Shown one piece after another: positions 40,750-48,835 of a DNA stretch of 64,000 bases; within the stretch, counting starts at the first letter, position 1; every line of letters begins with the position of its first letter. The position numbers were made by a program, and so were the translations under genes. This DNA is from Anaerolineales bacterium (GTDB lineage: Bacteria > Chloroflexota > Anaerolineae > Anaerolineales > Villigracilaceae): assembly GCA_030583885.1 (NCBI GenBank), contig CP129480.1, forward strand, positions 930,001-994,000, read 5' to 3'. The notes under the pieces are model-generated. The model was not told the DNA's origin. It worked only from the letters and a program-made list of their open reading frames with translations, and did not search any database.

Positions 40750-42927
40750 TTAGATAATTTTCAAATTCGCCAAACTTGCGGCGAGACGTTTGATGCCGAC
40801 CGATTCAAAGACCACGTCAATGATCTCGTCACCGTCTTGCATTCTTGTGTCAAGGACGATGCCTTCGCCCCACATGGGGTGCTGGACGCGAGTCCCAGCT
40901 TTGTACAAGGCTTGGGTGACAGGAGCAGATTTCCCCGAAGAAGGAAGCGACCACTTTACATCGGATGGTGCGCCGCGCATCGAACGTCCTGTGCGGGTGC
41001 GCCCGACCAGCATATCCGTTGGGATGTCATCCATGAAGCGCGAGGGGAAGGTTTCCTCCGCCATGCCGCGACCGCCGCGTTGAATGGCGCGCAGGAGATA
41101 GAGGCGGTCTTTGGCGCGGGTGATGCCGACGTAAAAAAGGCGGCGTTCTTCCTCCATTTGTTCGGGCTCGTCGAAGGAGCGGCTGTGCGGCATGATGCCG
41201 TCGTCGAGTCCGACGATGAAGACCGCGCCATATTCGAGCCCCTTGGCGGCGTGGAGCGTGAGCAGGGTGGGCGCGTTGGCGTCGGTGAGCGTGTCCTGGT
41301 CGGAGACGAGTGCGACGTTTTCGAGAAATTCATCGAGCGTGCGCGTGGAATATTCGAGTGCGAGACGTTTCAACTCCTGCACATTCTCCCAGCGGTCGAG
41401 GCTTTCTTCTGAGTCATCTTCGACAATGTGTTCTTTGTAATTGATGTCGCGCACGATGCGGTCGAAAAGTTCGGCGACGGTGGCGGTTTGCGTGAGCGCA
41501 TGCCAGTTGGTGAACATGCCGCCAAAGTCTGCGAGCGGGACGGCGGCGCGCCCGGTGAAGGATTTGTAGAAAGGTGACTCTGCGCCACGAGCAAGATCGA
41601 GCAGGATGTTCCCTGCATTGGTGTTGTTCTGGCGTGCGACCATGTGCAGGGTGGTGAGAGTCTTTTCGCCGATGCCGCGCGGCGGAACGTTGATGATGCG
41701 CCCGAGGGCGGCTTCGTCCGCAGGATTGTGGGCAAGGCGCAGGAAGGCGATCATGTCCTTGACTTCGCGGCGTCCGTAAAAGCGTTGTGCGCCGACCAGT
41801 TTATAAGGAAGGCGTGCCTGCAAGAAGGCTTCTTCAAGCAAACGGGACATGGCGTTGGTGCGGTACATCACCGCGCAATCTTTTGGCTCGAAATCTCCCG
41901 AGGCAACGAGCTGCGCGATGGTATCCACAACGAAGGAGGCTTCGCCGTAATCGTCACGCGCTTCATAAAAGAAGATCTTCTCGCCCGCGCCGCGGTGACT
42001 GAACAGGCGTTTTTTGCGGCGGTTGCTGGCGCGATCAATGACGCCCATTGCCACGTCGAGGATGTTTTGATGCGAGCGATAATTCTGTTCTAAGAGTATC
42101 ACTTGTGCATCAGGAAAGTCTTGCTCAAATCTTCTTATGTTTCGGTAGTCCGCCCCGCGCCATCCGTACACTGATTGATCGGGATCCCCAACGCAAAATA
42201 TATTTCTATGATGTGATGCAAGGTGTTTCACCAACGCATACTGCGCGAGATTGGTATCCTGAAATTCATCCACTAGGACATGACGGAAACGCTGGGCGTA
42301 TTTGTCACGCACAGGCGGGTTGTCCTCTAGAAGTTGCGCGGTGTAAACCAAAATGTCGTCAAAGTCCACGGCGTTGCTGGCGACGAGCCGCTTTTGATAC
42401 TCGGTATATACTCGCTTGACCACTTCGTCGCGGTAGGTGTTGATGGGGAAGTCATCGGGCAGGATCAGTTCGTTCTTGACGCGCGAGATCGAAGCATGCA
42501 CACTTTGGGCGCGGTACAACTTCTCATTCAAATTCATCTCGCGGATGATGGCTTTGGTCAGGCTTTGCTGGTCGTCTGAATCGAAGATGACGAAATTTGA
42601 TTCAATCGGCAGGTGTTCGGACTCGCGGCGTAGAATCCGCGCGCAGATGGAGTGGAAGGTTCCGAGCATCATCCCTTCGGTCGCCTGCTCGTTCAAAATG
42701 GATTTGACACGCGCATCCATTTCTTTGGCGGCTTTGTTGGTGAAGGTGACAGCGAGGATCTGCCACGGGCGGACGCCTTCGTTGGCGATGAGGTAGGCGA
42801 TGCGCTGTGTCAGCACCCGCGTCTTTCCGGACCCGGGACCTGCCACGACCAAAACAGGCCCGTCCGCCGCTGTGACAGCGTTTCGTTGCTGGGGGTTGAG
42901 TTTATCGAGGAAGTCCATGAGAGACAT
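40750..42927 (-). CDS. pcrA: PcrA/UvrD-type DNA helicase (SF1A)
   Basis: 725 residues. Motifs in order: LNPQQRNAV (Q), AGPGSGKTRVL (I), TFTNKAAKEM (Ia), VDEFQDTN (II), GDPDQSVYGWRGAD (III), LEQNYRS (IV), LTLHAAKGLEY (V) and FYVGITRAKDRLYL (VI). All are intact. The C-terminal HPMWGEGIVLDTRMQDGDE to the end is the tudor-like domain by which PcrA contacts RNA polymerase. It is a 3'-5' helicase for DNA repair, replication restart and transcription-conflict resolution. PcrA is preferred to UvrD because the phylum is outside Proteobacteria. Confidence 0.94.
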   Translation of the reverse strand: MSLMDFLDKLNPQQRNAVTAADGPVLVVAGPGSGKTRVLTQRIAYLIANEGVRPWQILAVTFTNKAAKEMDARVKSILNEQATEGMMLGTFHSICARILRRESEHLPIESNFVIFDSDDQQSLTKAIIREMNLNEKLYRAQSVHASISRVKNELILPDDFPINTYRDEVVKRVYTEYQKRLVASNAVDFDDILVYTAQLLEDNPPVRDKYAQRFRHVLVDEFQDTNLAQYALVKHLASHHRNIFCVGDPDQSVYGWRGADYRNIRRFEQDFPDAQVILLEQNYRSHQNILDVAMGVIDRASNRRKKRLFSHRGAGEKIFFYEARDDYGEASFVVDTIAQLVASGDFEPKDCAVMYRTNAMSRLLEEAFLQARLPYKLVGAQRFYGRREVKDMIAFLRLAHNPADEAALGRIINVPPRGIGEKTLTTLHMVARQNNTNAGNILLDLARGAESPFYKSFTGRAAVPLADFGGMFTNWHALTQTATVAELFDRIVRDINYKEHIVEDDSEESLDRWENVQELKRLALEYSTRTLDEFLENVALVSDQDTLTDANAPTLLTLHAAKGLEYGAVFIVGLDDGIMPHSRSFDEPEQMEEERRLFYVGITRAKDRLYLLRAIQRGGRGMAEETFPSRFMDDIPTDMLVGRTRTGRSMRGAPSDVKWSLPSSGKSAPVTQALYKAGTRVQHPMWGEGIVLDTRMQDGDEIIDVVFESVGIKRLAASLANLKII

Positions 42928-42964
42928 TATAAAGGCTCTGGCGACGACATTGCCCCCGCCTTAT

Positions 42965-43013
42965 ATAAATGGTTTACAGGGCAGGGGTGACCCGCCCTGT
43001 TTGAACCATTTAT
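42965..43013. terminator. Long hairpin between mscL and pcrA
   Basis: ATAAATGGTT (965-974) pairs with AACCATTTAT (43004-43013) and ACAGGGC (976-982) with GCCCTGT (994-43000), with GGGT/ACCC at the tip. On the minus strand it follows the mscL stop at 43038; there is no T-tract, so termination is only likely, not certain. Confidence 0.5.
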
Positions 43014-43037
43014 CTTGATGCGCCTGACGGGCCGCCC

Positions 43038-43439
43038 TTACTCGTCAAGTTCAGATGTGCAGTTCGGACAGCGCGTGGCTTTGATGGGGATGACACTTAT
43101 ACAATATGGACAATCTTTTGTGGTCGTGTCCGCGGGCGGCGGGGCTTTCTTCATCTTGTTGACGGCTTTGATAATCAGGAAAATGACGAAGGCAATGATG
43201 AGAAAGTCAATGATGGATTGCACGAATGCGCCCCAGGCAATGGCTGCCTCTTCACTAATGGGGATCGATTGTTTGCTGAAGTCAATGCCTCCCATCAACA
43301 GACCGATCAACGGCATAAAGATGTCGTTGACGAGCGAGGTGACGATCTTGCCGAAGGCGCCGCCGATGATAACGGCAACGGCGAGGTCGAGCACGTTGCC
43401 GCGCATGATGAATTCCCTGAATTCCTTGAGCATGGTCAT
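43038..43439 (-). CDS. mscL: Large-conductance mechanosensitive channel with zinc-ribbon tail
   Basis: 133 residues. The MscL core is standard: [31 protein letters not shown] (N-terminal helix and TM1, given by its parts), [12 protein letters not shown], then TM2 around [21 protein letters not shown]. Instead of the usual charged cytoplasmic helix it ends in CPYC...CPNC, a zinc ribbon. The channel releases solutes on osmotic downshock. The metal-binding tail is known from other bacteria with short-tailed MscL and could modulate gating or interact with partners. ATG at 43439 is behind AAGGAG. Confidence 0.92.
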   Translation of the reverse strand: MTMLKEFREFIMRGNVLDLAVAVIIGGAFGKIVTSLVNDIFMPLIGLLMGGIDFSKQSIPISEEAAIAWGAFVQSIIDFLIIAFVIFLIIKAVNKMKKAPPPADTTTKDCPYCISVIPIKATRCPNCTSELDE

Positions 43440-43586
43440 TCTCCTTGTTGTTTCTGTTTTGTTTTTATTCTATCAGGTGAGGCCTGTCAACGATCGGATC
43501 GATTATGGTTCGGGTTGTCGGACAAAGTGCATGCTTAATGCGATGAACAGTCCGCCTTGTATGTATATGTCCCGATAAAAATGGTC

Positions 43587-43616
43587 TTGACTCCCCTTCG
43601 GGTTGCATGATAAACT
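43587..43616 (+). promoter_or_regulatory. Promoter of the GNAT operon leader
   Basis: TTGACT (587-592) and TAAACT (611-616) are 18 nt apart; GATAAA at 609 is an alternative -10. Transcription from near 43623 gives a leader of about 250 nt before the first acetyltransferase gene. Confidence 0.5.
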
Positions 43617-43664
43617 CACACCCACTTGAAAAAAGCACATCTTATGGAAGGAGGCGCACGCCCA

Positions 43665-43748
43665 ATGTTTATGGACAAGATTTACATTCCCCCCTCTCTC
43701 ACCGGCGTTGCTGGTGTCGATAGCCGTAGTGCGCCTGTTCGTCGCTAG
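43665..43748 (+). CDS. Leader peptide (27 codons) of the GNAT operon
   Basis: AAGGAGG at 43648-43654 precedes an ATG at 43665 (in-frame ATGs also at 43644 and 43671). The peptide starts MFMDKIYIPPSL and ends SRSAPVRR before TAG at 43746-43748. The stop is followed at once by the hairpin CAACAACCTTGTTG (43750-43763), an intrinsic terminator (43769-43805), a second terminator (43822-43854), and then the first acetyltransferase. It contains a Pro-Pro and a C-terminal Arg-Arg, both features that slow ribosomes. The arrangement matches upstream ORFs of antibiotic-induced resistance genes. Translation has not been shown; the peptide is inferred from context. Confidence 0.65.
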   Translation: MFMDKIYIPPSLTGVAGVDSRSAPVRR

Positions 43749-43768
43749 GCAACAACCTTGTTGTCCCG

Positions 43769-43805
43769 CGACCACGGCGCGCCAAGCCCGTGGTCGTTTT
43801 TATTT
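43769..43805 (+). terminator. First leader terminator of the GNAT operon
   Basis: CGACCACGG (769-777) pairs with CCGTGGTCG (788-796), followed by TTTTTATTT. It lies 20 nt after the leader-peptide stop codon. Confidence 0.85.
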
Positions 43806-43821
43806 AACCGTTTGCAAAGCG

Positions 43822-43854
43822 GCCATGGGTTAATGATGACCCATGGCTTTTTTT
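43822..43854 (+). terminator. Second leader terminator of the GNAT operon
   Basis: GCCATGGGT (822-830) pairs with ACCCATGGC (839-847) across TAATGATG and is followed by seven T. The GNAT ribosome-binding site GGAGGAG begins 9 nt later. Confidence 0.88.
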
Positions 43855-43871
43855 GTTGTTTTGGAGGAGAA

Positions 43872-44450
43872 ATGCTAGACATTCAAACCCAGTTGTTTGA
43901 AGCGACGGATATCCGTTTCGGTCCCATTGACCATGAAACGCATCCTGAGATCGAATCCAAATGGTCGCATGATACTGATTTCATGCGCCTGATGGAACTT
44001 AAACCAGTCCGTCCGCTTTCGCCGGCGATGGTGAAGAAACAGTATGAAGCTGTCGAAAAGGAGATGGAGCAGGATAAGAACCTCTTCTATTTCACCATCC
44101 GTGCCCGCGAAGATGACCGTTTCATCGGCAAGGCGCTTGTGGAATGGATCGATTGGGCGAACGGCAATGGCTTTGTCCGCCTTGGGATCGGCGCGCTGGA
44201 GGATAGACGCAAGGGCTACGGCTCGCAGGCATTGACCATGCTCCTGCGCTATGCCTTTGGCGAGTTGAACCTGTACCGTGTCACTGCGGTGGTGGCTGCC
44301 TATAATGAAGGCGCGATCCGCCTCTTCCAGAAGTTCGGCTTTATGGAAGAGGTACGTCGCAGAAAAGCCCTGCACCGTGACGGAGAATTTTGGGACATCG
44401 TCTCTTTCGGCTTGTTGAATACCGAATGGCGCGAGCAGGCGTCGGCGTAG
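43872..44450 (+). CDS. GNAT acetyltransferase (RimJ/RimL-like), first of the array
   Basis: The start is the ATG at 43872 behind GGAGGAG; frames open further upstream but run through the terminators. 192 residues. The acetyl-CoA-binding motif A is FVRLGIGALEDRRKGYGSQA (R/Q-x2-G-x-G as RRKGYG), and the C-terminal part NLYRVTAVVAAYNEGAIRLF followed by KFGF is the RimJ/RimL/SpeG type. It would acetylate an amine of a small molecule, drug or protein terminus. Its expression is probably controlled by the leader peptide and two terminators. Confidence 0.88.
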   Translation: MLDIQTQLFEATDIRFGPIDHETHPEIESKWSHDTDFMRLMELKPVRPLSPAMVKKQYEAVEKEMEQDKNLFYFTIRAREDDRFIGKALVEWIDWANGNGFVRLGIGALEDRRKGYGSQALTMLLRYAFGELNLYRVTAVVAAYNEGAIRLFQKFGFMEEVRRRKALHRDGEFWDIVSFGLLNTEWREQASA

Positions 44451-44459
44451 GGGGAGGCG

Positions 44460-45017
44460 ATGAAAGACATCTATCGCGGCACCCTCGTCCGCCTCGCCTC
44501 CGAATCTGCGGAGACGATGGCCCAATCCTTTGTCAAATGGGATCGCGACTCGCAGGCACACCGCCTTGGTGACAGTGCGCCTGCGCAGTTATGGTCGGAG
44601 AAAAAGACCAGGGAGTTTGTCGAAAAGAATGACGACAAACAAGGGAACAGTTTCCGCTTTGCGATCCGCACGCTTAATGAAGATACATTGATTGGTGTTA
44701 CGTCGCTGTGGGTACATTCGTGGACCCACAGCGACGCATGGCTTGGCATTTTTATTGGTGAGCGCGAGTATAGGGGTAGGGGCTTTGGCACAGATGCCAT
44801 GCGCCTGATCGTGGGATATGGATTTTGCGAGTTGAACCTGCGGCGCATTACGCTTGGCTTGCATTTGTACAATGAACGTGCTTTGAAGTCCTACTTAAAG
44901 GTCGGTTTTACACTCGAAGGACGGGCGCGCGGTGAAGGTTTGCGTGACGGCGTCCGTTACGATGGCCTGTATATGGGATTGCTGCGCGAGGAATGGAAGG
45001 CGCAAGGTGCGGCATGA
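44460..45017 (+). CDS. GNAT acetyltransferase (RimJ/RimL-like), second
   Basis: 185 residues, 9 nt after the first with GGGGGAGG as ribosome-binding site. Motif A is GIFIGEREYRGRGFGTDAMR, and NLRRITLGLHLYNERALKSY with KVGF follows. It is clearly a paralogue of its neighbours (the shared C-terminal motif differs in few positions). It has a 4-nt ATGA overlap with the third copy, so translation is coupled. Substrate unknown. Confidence 0.88.
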   Translation: MKDIYRGTLVRLASESAETMAQSFVKWDRDSQAHRLGDSAPAQLWSEKKTREFVEKNDDKQGNSFRFAIRTLNEDTLIGVTSLWVHSWTHSDAWLGIFIGEREYRGRGFGTDAMRLIVGYGFCELNLRRITLGLHLYNERALKSYLKVGFTLEGRARGEGLRDGVRYDGLYMGLLREEWKAQGAA

Positions 45018-45592
45018 ACGATTTTTTGAAGGGCAAAGTGGTACGGCTTGGGGCAGTGGATCACGAAGAGTTGGGCAAAGCCTACGCCATCTGGAATCGC
45101 GATTCTGAATTAAAACGGTTATCCGATTCAAGTGCATCGCGTCTGCACTCGTCGAAGGCGGGGTTTGCTTTTTTTGAGAAAGACCTTGAAAAAGCAAACC
45201 CCGCCCGGCATTATTTTTGCATCCGCGCCATCGAAGATGACCGCCTGCTTGGCAACATCAATCTTGACGTCATCCATGACTGGGCTTCGCGTGATGCCTT
45301 CGTTGGTATCGGTATCAATAACCGTGAAGACTGGGACAAAGGCTATGGCACTGAGGCGATGACCCTCATGCTGCAATTCGCTTTTACCGAAATTAATCTG
45401 CGTCGTGTCACGCTTGCCGTGTTTGAATACAACCCTCGTGCGGTCCGCTCCTATGAAAAGTGTGGTTTTCGCATCGAAGGGCGCCAGCGCAGCGCATTGC
45501 TCAAGGATGGAAAACGCTGGGATATTATTTATATGGGAATTTTATTGGACGATTGGATGGAATTGAACAATGAAAAAGGAAACGCTTCTTAA
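45014..45592 (+). CDS. GNAT acetyltransferase (RimJ/RimL-like), third
   Basis: The start is the ATG overlapping the upstream stop (ATGA at 45014-45017). 192 residues. Motif A is GIGINNREDWDKGYGTEAMT, followed by NLRRVTLAVFEYNPRAVRSY and KCGF. The internal stretch ARHYFCIRAIEDDRLLGNIN parallels LFYFTIRAREDDRFIGKALV of the first copy, consistent with tandem duplication. The fourth gene begins inside its last 23 nt. Confidence 0.88.
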   Translation: MNDFLKGKVVRLGAVDHEELGKAYAIWNRDSELKRLSDSSASRLHSSKAGFAFFEKDLEKANPARHYFCIRAIEDDRLLGNINLDVIHDWASRDAFVGIGINNREDWDKGYGTEAMTLMLQFAFTEINLRRVTLAVFEYNPRAVRSYEKCGFRIEGRQRSALLKDGKRWDIIYMGILLDDWMELNNEKGNAS

Positions 45593-46550
45593 CTCAAACT
45601 TGAACTTACGCGCTGTCACCTGGGCGGATGCCCACGCTGTGGCGCAGCTCATCTACGAAGTCTGCCAAGCAGACGGTGATGTCACTGTTGCTTTAACACC
45701 CGAGGAATTGCAGCACGAGTGGCGCAGCGAAGGCTTCAACCTCGAAACGGACGCCTTTCTCATGGAAACACAGGATGGGCGTGTGGTTGGCTACCAGGAC
45801 TTCGATAATGTAAAAGATCACGCCCATTTAGCCATTGACGGCTATCTTCATCCCGACTTCAAAGGGTTTGGCATTGACCGTGTCTTGTTGGAGCGCGCCG
45901 AGGAACGCGCCCGCGAAGAGATGAAACTCACCGCGCCCGACCTGCGCGTGTACATCCGCAGTACGATGGATGGCAAGGATGAAAATGCCATCAACCTGCA
46001 TAAGGAGATGGGTTACGTCCCCGTCCGCTATTTCTGGCGTATGGAGATCACGTTGGATGAAACGCCGGCCATCCCTGCCTTTCCTGCGGGAATCGAACTG
46101 TATCCCTTTGACAAGGAGGCGCATGGACGCCTTGTCTGGCAGGCGGATAATGAAGCCTTCAGCGAACATTGGGGCAGTCACGGCGCCACTTTTGAAAAGT
46201 GGTCTCATAGGAAATTCGGAAGACCTGAATTTGACCCGGCTTTGTGGCTGGTTGCCTGGGATGGCGATCAGATTGCGGGTTTCTCCCAAAATCGCTTTCG
46301 CATGGGAATTGGCTGGGTCGGCACGCTCGGAGTCCGCAAACCGTGGCGTAAAAACGGGCTTGGACTGGCATTGCTTCAGTATTCGTTCCATGATTTCTAC
46401 AACCGGGGAACGAAGACCATCGGTCTCGGCGTGGATGCGTCCAATTCCACTGGCGCAACCCGTTTGTATGAAAAAGCGGGCATGCATGTGGCGAGCGAAT
46501 TCGTTACATTTGAGAAGGAACTTCGGCCAGGACGAAGTTTTGAAGATTAA
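45570..46550 (+). CDS. Double-GNAT acetyltransferase (mycothiol-synthase-like), fourth
   Basis: 326 residues; the ATG at 45570 overlaps the preceding gene by 23 nt in another frame. Two GNAT domains are in tandem. The N-terminal one has YLHPDFKGFGIDRVLLERAE, lacking the Arg of the usual pyrophosphate loop. The C-terminal one has TLGVRKPWRKNGLGLALLQY and is complete. The two-domain layout with only the C-terminal one intact is that of MshD-like enzymes. Mycothiol itself is not expected in this phylum, so the acceptor is probably a different amine. Confidence 0.85.
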   Translation: MKKETLLNSNLNLRAVTWADAHAVAQLIYEVCQADGDVTVALTPEELQHEWRSEGFNLETDAFLMETQDGRVVGYQDFDNVKDHAHLAIDGYLHPDFKGFGIDRVLLERAEERAREEMKLTAPDLRVYIRSTMDGKDENAINLHKEMGYVPVRYFWRMEITLDETPAIPAFPAGIELYPFDKEAHGRLVWQADNEAFSEHWGSHGATFEKWSHRKFGRPEFDPALWLVAWDGDQIAGFSQNRFRMGIGWVGTLGVRKPWRKNGLGLALLQYSFHDFYNRGTKTIGLGVDASNSTGATRLYEKAGMHVASEFVTFEKELRPGRSFED

Positions 46551-46559
46551 GAGGACATC

Positions 46560-47594
46560 ATGAAGGAAAAGATCGAAACCTTACACATCTCATTGCCGGA
46601 AGGATTTACCGTCCGAGGCGCGAATTTAAATGATATCCAACCTGCGATCGAAATGATCAACGCATGGTCGCAGTCCGTGATACAGCAGGATGACATCACC
46701 GATGCTGGAGCGATCCGCACGGAATGGGGCTCGCCGGGCTTTGATCCTGCGCGGGATATCCGCCTCGTCGTTTCGCCTAAAGGGGAAATGGCTGGCTACA
46801 TTGAGGTGTGGACAAACGCCAAACCGCCCGTCCATCCGTGGATCTGGGGACGTGTCCACCCGGACTTTGACGGGCTGGGGATCGGCACATGGCTTTTACA
46901 ATGGGCGGAAGCGCATGCCTGCCGCGTGCTGGACGACCTGCCAGCAGACCTGCGCTTCGCTCCCCGGACGGGGACATTACGCGCCGCTGTAGATTCCAAA
47001 AAACTATTCGAGGATCGCGGTTTTTCCTATATCCGCAGTTTCCACCAGATGCACATCGAGATGGATGAAGCGCCCCCCCCTCCGCTCTGGCCTGAGGGAA
47101 TCACCGTCCGCACCGCCGACCCCGAAAAGGACATCCAGACCGTGTATGCGGCAGCCGAAGAATCGTTTCGCGACCATTTTGGTCACATCCCTGAGCCGTT
47201 CGAAGAAGGCTTTGCGCGTTTCAAGCATTTCTTCACAGGGGAAGGTTATGATCCGACTGTCTGGTTCCTTGCAATGGATGGCGATGAAATTGCCGGCGTC
47301 AGTTTGTGCCGCCCGAGGTCCTATGAAGATGCCGATCTCGGCTGGGTAAACACCCTCGGCGTCCGACGCCCCTGGCGTAAAAAGGGACTTGGGCTGGCGC
47401 TCCTTCAGCACAGCTTCGGCGAGTTTTTTCGGCGCGGCAAGCGCAAGGTTGGCCTTGGTGTGGACGCGGAAAACCTGACCGGCGCCCTGCGCTTATATGA
47501 GAAGGCAGGTATGCATGTTCACCTGGTGTTTGACACGTATGAAAAGACGATTCGCACAGGACGTGAAATCAGTGTAGAATCTCTGTCAGAATAA
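46560..47594 (+). CDS. Double-GNAT acetyltransferase (mycothiol-synthase-like), fifth
   Basis: 344 residues, 9 nt after its paralogue, with GAGGA before the ATG. The N-terminal domain has RVHPDFDGLGIGTWLLQWAE and the C-terminal one TLGVRRPWRKKGLGLALLQH, nearly identical to the fourth gene in that motif. Also shared are KVGLGVDAENLTGALRLYEK and the ending AGMHV. It is the product of a second tandem duplication within the same transcription unit. Acceptor unknown. Confidence 0.85.
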   Translation: MKEKIETLHISLPEGFTVRGANLNDIQPAIEMINAWSQSVIQQDDITDAGAIRTEWGSPGFDPARDIRLVVSPKGEMAGYIEVWTNAKPPVHPWIWGRVHPDFDGLGIGTWLLQWAEAHACRVLDDLPADLRFAPRTGTLRAAVDSKKLFEDRGFSYIRSFHQMHIEMDEAPPPPLWPEGITVRTADPEKDIQTVYAAAEESFRDHFGHIPEPFEEGFARFKHFFTGEGYDPTVWFLAMDGDEIAGVSLCRPRSYEDADLGWVNTLGVRRPWRKKGLGLALLQHSFGEFFRRGKRKVGLGVDAENLTGALRLYEKAGMHVHLVFDTYEKTIRTGREISVESLSE

Positions 47595-47622
47595 AAAATG
47601 GTTTCCTGCCAAGGAGAGACTT

Positions 47623-48063
47623 ATGAATCTGCGTTGTATCTATTGCCAGACCCCGTTCACCCTCAGCCGCGTTGAAATGCTTGGCGCGATTGTGACCATG
47701 AACGAGAAGAATCAGAATCACTACGACGCGCATTGTCCGCGATGCCGCCGCGCTAATTCCATTTCCCGCCAAAGAATGGAGCTGTTCTTCCCGAACTGGC
47801 GCGAAGCCGCCAAACAGCAAGCCTCCGCGCCACCGCCCACACCTGCTTCTTCGGTATTAAAGACCCAGCCTCTTACAAAAGAGAAGAGGCTGGAAGCCAG
47901 TAAGATGACGACCAAGAAAGCTCCGGCGAAGAAGGCGCCTGCAAAAAAGGCACCCGCCAAGGCATCCTCCCCAAAGAAGACGCCGAAGAAACCTGCCGCC
48001 AAGAAAACGACCCCTGCCAAACCTGCCGCAAAGAAGGCGCCTGCAAAAGGCAGGAAGAAGTAG
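47623..48063 (+). CDS. Zinc-ribbon protein with histone H1-like Lys/Ala/Pro tail
   Basis: 146 residues, AAGGAGAG before the ATG. Residues 1-60 hold a zinc ribbon (CIYC at 5-8 and CPRC at about 38-41). From about residue 90 the chain is a repeat of [15 protein letters not shown] units, as in histone H1 and bacterial H1-like nucleoid proteins. The tail should bind DNA or RNA non-specifically, and the ribbon may add specificity or protein contact. A perfect 10-bp inverted repeat (CCAGCCTCTT, 47865-47874 with 47884-47893) sits in the coding region exactly at the domain junction. The role is unknown. Confidence 0.75.
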   Translation: MNLRCIYCQTPFTLSRVEMLGAIVTMNEKNQNHYDAHCPRCRRANSISRQRMELFFPNWREAAKQQASAPPPTPASSVLKTQPLTKEKRLEASKMTTKKAPAKKAPAKKAPAKASSPKKTPKKPAAKKTTPAKPAAKKAPAKGRKK

Positions 48064-48165
48064 TAGGTTTGGTAAGCCGGGGAATGTACCGAAAAACGTT
48101 TATGTTTCATGCAAAGCCGAAAAGACCAGCCTCTTTAAGGCTTTGTATTTTTCTGGGATAAAGTA

Positions 48166-48780
48166 ATGGGTATTCGTGCAGTTTTCTTTGATTTTGGCGG
48201 TGTCCTCCAGCGCACAGAATTTCAGGCTCCGCGCCAGCATCTGGCGGAGCGTTTTGGCATGGACTATGACGATATGGACAAGCTCGTTTTTGGCGGCGGT
48301 CCGAATGGCACTGCCGCAAAGGCGACCACAGGCGAGATCAGCGTGGATCAGCATTGGAAGTCTGTTGCCCGCAAACTCAAAATTCGGGACGATGAGATTG
48401 CAGCACTTGAAGCTGAATTTTTTGGCGGCGATGTGATTGATTGGTCGATGGTCGGGTTCCTGCGATCCCTGCGTCCGCGCCATAAAACCGGACTTATCAG
48501 CAATGCCTGGTCTGACATGCGTGAATACCTGCTCAAAAAAAAACTTGATGATGCCTTTGACCATCTGGTCATTTCCGCGGAGGTTGGCATTGCAAAGCCT
48601 GACGGGAGGATCTATCATCTTGCGCTGCAGCAGGCGCAGGTCAAGGCGCATGAAGCGGTCTTTGTGGATGATGTTAAGGTTAATATCGAGGCCTGTCAGG
48701 AAATCGGCATGCAGGGCATCCTCTTCAAGGAGCCGCAGGAAGCCATGGGTCAGTTGAAACAACTGTTGAAGATCAAATGA
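48166..48780 (+). CDS. HAD-superfamily hydrolase (subfamily IA)
   Basis: 204 residues. Motif I is AVFFDFGGVL, with Asp as nucleophile and glycine at the +2 position, as in the epoxide-hydrolase-N/YihX-like branch. Motif II is TGLISNAW, motif III KPDGRIY and motif IV AVFVDDVKVNIEA. The helical cap lies between motifs I and II. YihX-like members act as sugar-phosphate phosphatases, but the substrate here is not known. It may belong to the GNAT transcription unit. Confidence 0.85.
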   Translation: MGIRAVFFDFGGVLQRTEFQAPRQHLAERFGMDYDDMDKLVFGGGPNGTAAKATTGEISVDQHWKSVARKLKIRDDEIAALEAEFFGGDVIDWSMVGFLRSLRPRHKTGLISNAWSDMREYLLKKKLDDAFDHLVISAEVGIAKPDGRIYHLALQQAQVKAHEAVFVDDVKVNIEACQEIGMQGILFKEPQEAMGQLKQLLKIK

Positions 48781-48835
48781 AATTCAACCAATAAAGCGGG
48801 GAATTCTTTGATCCATTTTGAAGGCCGTGAATATC

